In this document: positions 1-6,189 of the stretch, in pieces
Numbering within the stretch: the stretch's first letter is position 1
Layout of the letters: every line of letters starts with the position of its first letter
NCBI GenBank assembly: GCA_964614515.1
Contig: CAZTPJ010000071.1
Location: 1 to 18,607, forward strand
Direction: 5' to 3'
DNA length: 18,607 nt
From: CAZTPJ01 sp964614515
GTDB lineage: Bacteria > Planctomycetota > Phycisphaerae > Phycisphaerales > UBA1924
Made by a program: the position numbers and the translations under genes
The notes under the pieces: model-generated
Told to the model about the DNA's origin: nothing
Databases searched by the model: none
Seen by the model: only the letters and a program-made list of their open reading frames with translations

Positions 1-58
1 AAGATCGCGTCCCGCTTCGGCGCTGGGATGGGTCTCCGCGCGTCGGACACGCAAGAGA

Positions 59-77
59 GGCGGGCGAGACGCCCGCC
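59..77. repeat. Short GC-rich hairpin (8-bp perfect stem)
   Basis: The arms GGCGGGCG and CGCCCGCC enclose a 3-nt AGA loop and pair perfectly. No T-run follows on either strand. The element resembles the other tri- or tetraloop hairpins between genes in this window. It may end transcription of a gene to the left of the window, or be one copy of a dispersed palindromic element. The gene it would serve is not visible. Confidence 0.5.
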
Positions 78-89
78 CCACCGGATCCG

Positions 90-362
90 ATGGACTTTGA
101 GGTTGCCCTGCCCGAGGATGTCGGTCACCCCATGCGACGCGAGACGCTGATAGCATCCCAGTTCGCGCTGGTAAGCAACGCGGTGTACGAAGCCTTTGAC
201 GACCGAGACGCCGCCGCCCGCCGCGAGTGTGGACAAGACGATACCATCCTTGCCGTGACCCAAGGCGGATCCGATGTTGCGGGACCGCGACTCGGCGAAC
301 CGGGAGATTCGTGTCATGACTTCATCAAATGGCGGCAGCACGGCATCACTCGCAGGGTCTGA
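90..362 (+). CDS. Doubtful small ORF, 90 residues
   Basis: This is an open frame of 90 codons with an ATG start. Its third-position GC is fairly high but lower than in the clear genes nearby. I recognise no family, signal peptide or membrane segment. Its 3' end overlaps the better-supported ORF at 316-609 in another frame by 47 nt, and I see no good Shine-Dalgarno sequence ahead of its ATG. It could be a real small gene, a decayed one, or chance. It is listed because nothing else explains this stretch. Confidence 0.22.
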   Translation: MDFEVALPEDVGHPMRRETLIASQFALVSNAVYEAFDDRDAAARRECGQDDTILAVTQGGSDVAGPRLGEPGDSCHDFIKWRQHGITRRV

Positions 363-609
363 TGGGTCGGGCGGGTATTCGGCCAACGTTCGGATTCGAT
401 TGTGTGTCGATGGTGAGACGCATGATGTCGCCCAAGTGGCGGACGAGTTGATGATATTCGCGAAGCCGACGCGCATCGAAGGGACGCAGGGCGTCCTTAT
501 CGTCAACATCGACGCGAGCGAGCATCGGTGGGCCGTGCGCATGAATCCGATGAACGAGCCTTCGACGCGCCTGCTTGGGCGCATGACGCTGCTTCAGCCC
601 GACGCCTGA
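316..609 (+). CDS. Hypothetical small soluble protein, 97 residues
   Basis: The ATG at 316 was chosen because GGGAG (302-306) sits 9 nt upstream. An in-frame ATG at 274 has no such site. The first 22 or so residues are rich in Ser and Gly and probably disordered. Residues 24-97 look like a compact alpha/beta domain, with strands around VRIRLCVDG, GVLIVNID and HRWAVRM. There is no signal peptide, Cys cluster or membrane segment, so it is probably cytoplasmic. I do not recognise the family. It is followed by about 200 bp without a gene (610-815), in which I see no strong promoter or terminator. Confidence 0.55.
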   Translation: MTSSNGGSTASLAGSDGSGGYSANVRIRLCVDGETHDVAQVADELMIFAKPTRIEGTQGVLIVNIDASEHRWAVRMNPMNEPSTRLLGRMTLLQPDA

Positions 610-815
610 CGCGCGGGCCTTCACGCTCTGCTGGGCGCGGTTCGGTTTGCACGGTCGGTCGTATCGCCGGTGCGGGTCGTATCGAAGGGGCAAGGGTTGG
701 AGTTGCGCAATCGCCCAGCCGGTCTACACCCCCCAGCCCCACACGCCGATGAATCATCCGGGTCCGGCCATTGCCACGGCCGGGATGGCCATGTCGCGCT
801 GTCGGGAGGGAAGTC

Positions 816-2540
816 ATGTCACACGATCTTTTTGAAACGCTCGAACCGCGCACGCTGTTTTCCGCTGCTGCGGATTTTTCCGGCAACGGGTATCCCGATC
901 TCGTGTGGCACAATCCGCAGACGGGCGCGGTGACGGTCTGGCTCATGCGCGAGACCGAGTATCGCGGCGTGATGCACCTGCCGCGCATGGAACAGGGCGG
1001 ATGGGAACTCGCGGGCGTGGGAGACTTCGCGGGTTCCACGACTCCCGATCTTGTGTGGCGAAATCTTCGCACGGGCGAGAATCGTCTTTGGGTGATGAAC
1101 GGGGCGACGATTGCGCAGGAACTTGAACTGCCCGCGGTGACGAACCCGCACTGGCAGGTTCGTGGCGTGGGCGACTTCAACGGCGATGGAGAACTGGACC
1201 TTGTCTGGCGGAATCGCTACACGGGGCAGAGCGTGGTGTGGTTCATGAACGAGGGCGTGTTCACGTCGCAGTCACAACTCGGCGGCATCGTGCCCAAGCA
1301 GTGGGACCTTCAGGCGGTGGGGGATGTCAACGGCGATGACAAGCCCGACCTGATCTGGCGTCACATGTCCACCGGCGAGGTGCTGATCTGGCGCATGGAC
1401 GGTGTGGTCTTTCTCGGGCAACACTCGCTGGGCGTGACGACGAACAAATGGCTCATCGCGGGCACGGGAGACATTGACCGCGATGGCGATGACGATCTCA
1501 TCTGGCGAAACCAGGCCACGGGCAACACCATTTCGTGGAGCATGAACAACGGCCAGTTCGCCGGCCAACGATCGCTGCCGAGTTTGTTCGAACGCGCGTG
1601 GCGCATCGGCCCGATTCCCGTCAACCCCGGCGCTCGCGACTTCAACGACGACGGCATCGCCGATCTACTCTGGCGAAACTTTGACACCGGTGAGAATCGC
1701 ATCTGGATGATTCGCGCCAACGGCACCGCGCAGAATGTTCCCGTCTCGGCGAAGTCCGGCGACGGCTGGGAAGTCGCGGCCGTGGCGGACTTTGATGGCG
1801 ACGGCTTCAGCGACATCCTCTGGCGGAACATCGACGACGGACGCAACCAGGTCTGGCGCATGCAGGGGACCGAGGTCCTCGAAGAGCGAAACCTGCCGAG
1901 CGTGGCGGACCTGAACTGGGGCGTGCAGGGCACGGGTGATTTCGATCGCGATGGATGGGTTGATCTGCTGTGGGTCCATGCGGCCACGGGCATGACGAAT
2001 CTCTGGCGTCTGAACGGCATCAGCGTCAAGTCAACGACGAGCCTTGGCGCGCTGCCGAGCAATCAGTGGGCGGCTCACGCCGTCGTGGACTTCAACTCGG
2101 ATCGACACCTCGATATCCTGTGGACCAACCCGCAGACCGCGCAGACGCTGATCTGGCAGATGAACGGCGTGACTCGCGCGGCCGTCCACGAACTCCCGGC
2201 CGCGCCCAATGCGCAGTGGATCCTGACGAGCGTCGTGGATTACAACCGCAACGGGCAGTATGACCTTGTCTGGCGCAACTATGGCAACGGGGCGAACATC
2301 GTGTGGTGGATGAACGGCTTCAGTTTCGCGGGTTCGACCGCGCTGCCCGTGGTCAACGCGGCGAACTTCATTCTGCTGGCCGTGGCCGACATCGACGGGG
2401 ACGGCTCGCCGGATTTGTTCTGGCGCAACTGGTTTACGGGTGCGGTGGTGTTGTGGCGGATGAACGGCACGGCACTGCAATCGCACATTCCGCTGGGAAC
2501 CGAGACGAATCTGAACTGGCAGATCGTGGCCGCGGCGTAG
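816..2540 (+). CDS. LEPR-XLL surface protein with 11 FG-GAP/VCBS-like repeats
   Basis: This 574-residue protein starts at the ATG at 816, where GGGAGGG (804-810) lies 5 nt upstream. The in-frame ATG at 771 is rejected because it would place 15 residues ahead of the N-terminal motif. Residues 9-17 read LEPRTLFSA, the LEPR-XLL motif found at the N-terminus of planctomycete exported or surface proteins in place of a normal Sec peptide. The rest is eleven repeats of about 49 residues. Each has a Ca-binding-like loop (DFNGDG, DVNGDD, DIDRDG, DFDGDG and variants), then DLxWRN, TG and VWxMNG. This is the FG-GAP/VCBS beta-propeller pattern; eleven units could form one or two propellers. No enzymatic domain is visible. 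A role in surface structure, adhesion or ligand binding is inferred. It converges on the lipoprotein gene with a 9-bp gap. Confidence 0.88.
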   Translation: MSHDLFETLEPRTLFSAAADFSGNGYPDLVWHNPQTGAVTVWLMRETEYRGVMHLPRMEQGGWELAGVGDFAGSTTPDLVWRNLRTGENRLWVMNGATIAQELELPAVTNPHWQVRGVGDFNGDGELDLVWRNRYTGQSVVWFMNEGVFTSQSQLGGIVPKQWDLQAVGDVNGDDKPDLIWRHMSTGEVLIWRMDGVVFLGQHSLGVTTNKWLIAGTGDIDRDGDDDLIWRNQATGNTISWSMNNGQFAGQRSLPSLFERAWRIGPIPVNPGARDFNDDGIADLLWRNFDTGENRIWMIRANGTAQNVPVSAKSGDGWEVAAVADFDGDGFSDILWRNIDDGRNQVWRMQGTEVLEERNLPSVADLNWGVQGTGDFDRDGWVDLLWVHAATGMTNLWRLNGISVKSTTSLGALPSNQWAAHAVVDFNSDRHLDILWTNPQTAQTLIWQMNGVTRAAVHELPAAPNAQWILTSVVDYNRNGQYDLVWRNYGNGANIVWWMNGFSFAGSTALPVVNAANFILLAVADIDGDGSPDLFWRNWFTGAVVLWRMNGTALQSHIPLGTETNLNWQIVAAA

Positions 2541-2549
2541 GGTCTGGGC

Positions 2550-3608
2550 TTACCGAACTTTGTTCACCAGGGCCGTCAGTTCGGTCAGGGATGTGACATT
2601 CACGCGTCGCAGTTGGGCGATGCCGATGTAGAGTCGCGCCTCGTGATCTCGATTTGCAAACACGCTGAGCATGTCGGCGAGCGTGGGGTCGTCGGCCGCG
2701 TGAAACCCATGCAGCACGGGGCCGCGAATCTCGGCGGGCGTGGCGAACGCCTCGTTTGACGCTCGCAATTCGAGCGTGGACGCCCGCGCGATGCACCACA
2801 TGTCCGTCGGGTTCCACGGATTTCCGGCCGGGCCTGTCGCTTCATAGACCACAGGCCAGAATCCCTCATCTCTGAATCGCTGGGCCCACATCCAACTGTA
2901 CGAATCCGTTCCCCATCGCGCGGATGCGTCAAGTCCCACGCCGACATTCCGCCGCTCGCCGCGAATCTCACGCAGCAGCGCTGACGTCTGATCGAGCCGC
3001 GTCCATGCGGCCTCGGGTTGATCCAGCGGCACATCCTCGGGCCGATTGTCCGGCGCGCCGATGTAGAAGATCAATGTGCCGACCGAATCTGCCAGACGCT
3101 GATAAGCCGGAACCATCCCTTCATACACACGCTCCAGACGCGACGCGCGAACCTTCGCAGGCACATCAGCCTCAAAAATGCCGCCGAACGAGCCGAATGG
3201 ACGCACAACCAACACCGTCACTTCCCGCAAGTCCGCGCCGAAGAATCCGCGCAGTTCGGCGAGTTCATCATCCGCGAAGGTGTTCCAACCGCCGTTTGCG
3301 ATCCTCGGGTCGAGTCCCGCCGTCGCGGCCGTGCCGCGTCGCACCGGCGTGATGCGCATGACCATGCGTCGCGTCACGTCCGTTGGCGTCAGGCGACCTC
3401 CGGTGACGGTGGTGGTTGGTTGCGGTCGCGTGGTGGGCTGTGTCGGACCCGTGCGCGGCTGCGGGCCTGCTGGCTCCTGCCGAGATTGCGGCGTTGGCTC
3501 GCGGCGCGGCGCGGGCTGGGTCGGCTCGGATCGCGGCGGATAGGTCGATGGGATCACTTCGCAACCACCCATCACCACGACCAATCCCAGCAGGATGCGA
3601 GTGAACAT
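2550..3608 (-). CDS. Proline-rich lipoprotein of unknown function
   Basis: This 352-residue protein starts at the ATG whose first base is 3608. GGAGGGAG lies just upstream on the minus strand, so the longer frame reaching 3740 is rejected. Residues 1-16 form a short lipoprotein signal: MFTR, a hydrophobic stretch, then VMGGC with the lipid-carrying Cys at 16. Residues 20-70 are a Pro/Thr/Gln/Arg linker with repeated PTQP and TTRPQP patterns, likely a flexible spacer in the envelope. The remaining 270 or so residues form a globular domain rich in Trp, Asp and Arg. Its alternating strands and helices, for example TVLVVRPFGSFGG and TLIFYIGAP, would suit a TIM-barrel-like fold. That is only a guess, and I name no enzyme family. 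The gene is divergent from the DinB-like gene. Confidence 0.83.
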   Translation of the reverse strand: MFTRILLGLVVVMGGCEVIPSTYPPRSEPTQPAPRREPTPQSRQEPAGPQPRTGPTQPTTRPQPTTTVTGGRLTPTDVTRRMVMRITPVRRGTAATAGLDPRIANGGWNTFADDELAELRGFFGADLREVTVLVVRPFGSFGGIFEADVPAKVRASRLERVYEGMVPAYQRLADSVGTLIFYIGAPDNRPEDVPLDQPEAAWTRLDQTSALLREIRGERRNVGVGLDASARWGTDSYSWMWAQRFRDEGFWPVVYEATGPAGNPWNPTDMWCIARASTLELRASNEAFATPAEIRGPVLHGFHAADDPTLADMLSVFANRDHEARLYIGIAQLRRVNVTSLTELTALVNKVR

Positions 3609-3754
3609 CTGACTCCCTCCATGTGCGCCCCGGCCTACGCTTGCGATGTTGTGTGCGGCCGTTTGACGCGGCGCGAGTCCGGCATGATAGAGGGTTGACC
3701 GCGCACGCGTCCCTGTCAACTCGGGCACCATTCGGGCCACAAGGAGGAACGTCG

Positions 3755-4279
3755 ATGGGAAAGTACGCTGAACTGCTCGTCATGCCCGCGCGACGCATGC
3801 GCGGGTATTCTGAAGTGCTGCTCAAGGACATCTCCGCCGCCAACTTCGCGCGCCTCCCACGCGCAGACGGCAAGACCATCGCGACCAATCACCCCGCGTT
3901 TGTCTATGGCCATCTTGCGCTGTACCCGGCCAAAATGCTGCAAGGGCTGGGGATGGATGTTGGCGCGGCGGCCGTGCCCGAATCCTGGGAGCCGATCTTC
4001 AAGGCCGGCGCCGAGTGCCGCGATGATCCCGAAGGCACGATCTATCCACCCATGAGCGAGATCACGTCGAAGTATTTCTCCGCGACAGATCACCTGCACA
4101 CGGCCATCGAACAACTCGATGATGCCGTGCTGCTCACACCGGTGGCGGATGAGAAGGCCCGCCAGTTCATGCCGATCACGGGCGGGCGGATCAACTTCGT
4201 TCTGAACAATCACGTCATGATGCACATGGGCCAGGTCAGCGCGTGGCGGCGGATGATGGGGTTGCCATCGGCGATGTAG
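3755..4279 (+). CDS. DinB-like (DinB/YfiT superfamily) four-helix protein
   Basis: This 174-residue protein starts at the ATG at 3755, with AAGGAGG (3741-3747) 7 nt upstream. The first 44 residues of the longer open frame are therefore rejected. It fits the DinB/DUF664-type fold, a four-helix bundle that binds a divalent metal through three spaced histidines. His53 (in YGHLALYP), His153 and His157 (in NNHVMMHMGQ) are the likely ligands, followed by the usual Q-x-x-W/R-R helix. Members include damage-inducible DinB and thiol-dependent transferases, but most are uncharacterised, so no substrate is assigned. There is no export signal, so it is probably cytoplasmic. It stands alone and converges on the 85-residue ORF after 52 bp. 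Confidence 0.85.
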   Translation: MGKYAELLVMPARRMRGYSEVLLKDISAANFARLPRADGKTIATNHPAFVYGHLALYPAKMLQGLGMDVGAAAVPESWEPIFKAGAECRDDPEGTIYPPMSEITSKYFSATDHLHTAIEQLDDAVLLTPVADEKARQFMPITGGRINFVLNNHVMMHMGQVSAWRRMMGLPSAM

Positions 4280-4331
4280 AGTTTCTCCTGGATCCTCGCC
4301 CGGCGACGGCGATCATCTCTCAACCATAAGG

Positions 4332-4589
4332 CTACCGTCGTCCGCGGCGTCCGTGGCCGTTGTCTCGTCGCTTGGGCGCGGTCTCAAAGTCCAGGGTTGT
4401 GACGAGCAGTAGATCGACGATTCGGTAGTCTTCCGCGTTTTCCGCGACGACGAACGTTCTTTCAGCCTTCGGCGGCACTAGCAGAAACTCACGGCTTGGC
4501 ACATGGATGCGTCGGCCATCCGCGAGGGAGATCGTGAATGGCCGAAATGGCGTTGCCTGAATCGCTTCGCGAAGCTTCTCGATCGTCAT
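4332..4589 (-). CDS. Small planctomycete-type hypothetical protein, 85 residues
   Basis: The start is the ATG at 4589, just 1 nt after the TGA of the peroxiredoxin gene (TGAgATG), which points to translational coupling. The pattern MTIEKLREAI, PFRPFTISLADGR, VPSREFL and IVDLLLVTTLD resembles a small protein of unknown function that I associate with planctomycete genomes from memory. It should be a beta-rich domain of about 70 residues. The last 15 or so residues are strongly basic (RRDNGHGRRGRR) and could bind nucleic acid or be disordered. There is no signal peptide. Its position suggests co-transcription with the peroxiredoxin, but no functional link is established. Confidence 0.75.
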   Translation of the reverse strand: MTIEKLREAIQATPFRPFTISLADGRRIHVPSREFLLVPPKAERTFVVAENAEDYRIVDLLLVTTLDFETAPKRRDNGHGRRGRR

Positions 4590-4590
4590 C

Positions 4591-5079
4591 TCACCCCGCC
4601 TTTCCAAGCACCTCATCCCATGTCATCGCCTTGCCTGGCTCGCGGGTCTGGACCCACTTGACTTTGCCCTTGCCGTCGGCGGATTTGCCGATGATGACGG
4701 TGCCGCGCTGGGCGATGTTCAGGTCGGCCCAGTACAGGCCGTAGGCCTTACACACCTTTCGGTGCATGTCCGCGAGCATGGTGTGCTTGAGGCCTTCTTT
4801 TTCCGCCCAGGCCTTGAGTACGGCGAAGGAGTCGCAGGAAATACCGACGACCTGCACGCCCTTGGCCTTCCAGGCGTCCATTTCATCGCTGATGCACTTC
4901 ATCTCCGTCGAACACACGCTGGTAAACGCCATCGGGAAGAAGCACAGCACCACGTCCGACTGTTTGACGGCCTCGCTGAGGGTCCAATCCTTGCGATCCT
5001 GCGTCGGCAGCGTGAAATCCGGCGCGGACTCACCGGCCGCGATGGGATACTGTCGTGCTTCGAGCTTCTCGTTGGCCAT
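4591..5079 (-). CDS. Peroxiredoxin (AhpC/TSA family, AhpE/Bcp-like)
   Basis: This 162-residue thiol peroxidase reduces H2O2 and organic peroxides in the cytoplasm. The ATG at 5079 has AGGAG (5088-5092, minus strand) 8 nt upstream. Residues 14-50 give the thioredoxin fold start (AGESAPDFTLPTQD, VVLCFFPMAFTSVC). The active site is P49-x3-T53-x2-C56, with Cys56 as the peroxidatic residue and Arg125 (IAQRGTVII) as the conserved partner. Cys62, Cys82 and Cys110 are also present, so whether it works as a 1-Cys or atypical 2-Cys enzyme cannot be settled from sequence alone. It is full length for the family. It is followed by the coupled 85-residue gene and is divergent from yggS. Confidence 0.93.
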   Translation of the reverse strand: MANEKLEARQYPIAAGESAPDFTLPTQDRKDWTLSEAVKQSDVVLCFFPMAFTSVCSTEMKCISDEMDAWKAKGVQVVGISCDSFAVLKAWAEKEGLKHTMLADMHRKVCKAYGLYWADLNIAQRGTVIIGKSADGKGKVKWVQTREPGKAMTWDEVLGKAG

Positions 5080-5210
5080 GCTGTCGGCTCCTGGTTTCTG
5101 AGTGATGCGGCGGACGCCCGAGCACGCGGACTGTCGCTTCAGGGTTTTTGCCTTGACTTCGCAACCGCCTCCTTGAAGACTATCCTATTCCACACGCGGG
5201 CAGGTGATCC

Positions 5211-6062
5211 ATGATGACGACGACGACACTTGAAGCCAGATACACCGAAGTCCGGCAGCGCGTGGCCGATGCGGCCGTACGCGCCGGACGCAATCCCGAG
5301 GACGTCATCCTCGTCGCCGTCACCAAGTCCGCCGAGCCGGATCAGATTCGCACGTTGCTGCACATGGGCCATCGCGACCTCGGCGAGAATCGCATTCAGC
5401 AACTCGTCCAGCGTGCCTCGATGATCGAGGAACTCCTTGCGCGGCGCCGCGCACTCCCCAGCACGCCCTCGTCACGCAGCGGCAACGGACACACGCCCCC
5501 GCCCGGCCCGCCGGACACGGTGCGCTGGCACATGATCGGTCATCTCCAGCGCAACAAGGCCCGCAAGGCCGTCGAGTTCTGCCGACTCATTCACAGCGTT
5601 GACTCGCTGCGCCTCGCTGAAGAGATTCAGCAGGCGGCCGTGCGACGCGAGCAGATGGTCGATGTGCTGATTCAGGTCAACTGTTCGGGCGAACCGAACA
5701 AGTTCGGCTGCCTGATGCCGGCCGCGCGGCACCTGGCCGAGCAGATCGGCACGATGTCCTTTGTCAACGTGCGCGGTTTGATGACCATGGCCGAAGAAAC
5801 TCACGACACCGACAAGATTCGTCGTGCGTTCTCGCGTTGCCGCGAACTCTTTGAAGACATCTCGCTCGATCCGCCCGGCCAGCACTTCAACATCCTCTCC
5901 ATGGGCATGTCCAACGACTTCGAACTCGCCATCGAGCAAGGCGCCAACATGGTCCGCGTCGGCTCGGCCATCTTCGGCGAACCCTCAGAGCATCCCGAAG
6001 ATCACCACGCCCATCAACTCGACGATCGCGAACCCCCCGACGATGCCGATTCCGACGAATGA
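5211..6062 (+). CDS. yggS: YggS/PROSC family PLP homeostasis protein, with insertion
   Basis: This is a PLP-binding TIM-barrel protein that controls the free pyridoxal phosphate pool; no enzymatic activity is known for the family. The PLP lysine is Lys39 in VAVTKSAEP. Other signatures are GENRIQQ (58-64), WHMIGHLQRNKARK (106-119), HSVDS (128-132), VNCSGEPNKFG (157-166) and MGMSNDFELAIEQGANMVRVGSAIFG (231-256). At 283 residues it exceeds the usual 220-235 or so. The excess is a Pro/Ser/Gly-rich insert at about 79-103, ahead of WHMIGHL, plus a His/Asp/Glu-rich tail after residue 257. Two ATGs are adjacent (5211 and 5214), and AGGTGA (5202-5207) fits 5214 slightly better. A TTGACT at 5153-5158 upstream is a weak promoter hint with poor spacing. 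Confidence 0.93.
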   Translation: MMTTTTLEARYTEVRQRVADAAVRAGRNPEDVILVAVTKSAEPDQIRTLLHMGHRDLGENRIQQLVQRASMIEELLARRRALPSTPSSRSGNGHTPPPGPPDTVRWHMIGHLQRNKARKAVEFCRLIHSVDSLRLAEEIQQAAVRREQMVDVLIQVNCSGEPNKFGCLMPAARHLAEQIGTMSFVNVRGLMTMAEETHDTDKIRRAFSRCRELFEDISLDPPGQHFNILSMGMSNDFELAIEQGANMVRVGSAIFGEPSEHPEDHHAHQLDDREPPDDADSDE

Positions 6063-6068
6063 CGGCCC

Positions 6069-6097
6069 TTGTGTCGGCGGCGAACCTGCGGTACACT
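6069..6097 (+). promoter_or_regulatory. Candidate sigma70-type promoter for the DUF1028 gene
   Basis: TTGTGT (6069-6074) and TACACT (6092-6097) are separated by exactly 17 nt in the 127-bp gap between yggS and the next gene. The -10 box matches consensus at 4 of 6 positions and the -35 box at 3 of 6. A transcript would start near 6104 and have a leader of about 86 nt. This was found by eye only. Confidence 0.33.
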
Positions 6098-6189
6098 GGA
6101 TGTTCCGCTCCGGTGCCCGTGCCCTCAAGGGTGTTCTCGGACGCGAACGCTTCATGGCCGTGGTCCTTACGGCCGAACAGGAGTTCACC

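Noticed and set aside
646..684. Promoter before the LEPR gene, with repeated GGTCGTATCG
   Set aside because: The word occurs twice (657-666 and 675-684), but no -35/-10 pair has acceptable spacing, so no promoter is claimed.
503..1180. 225-codon minus-strand frame across the start of the LEPR gene
   Set aside because: It is Arg/Pro/Ser-rich without a recognisable domain, and it is antisense to the LEPR motif and first repeats.
3663..3691. Promoter before the DinB-like gene (TTGACG ... GATAGA, 17-nt spacer)
   Set aside because: The -35 is good but the -10 matches only 3 of 6 positions. The alternative CATGAT has a 14-nt spacer, so support is too weak to list.
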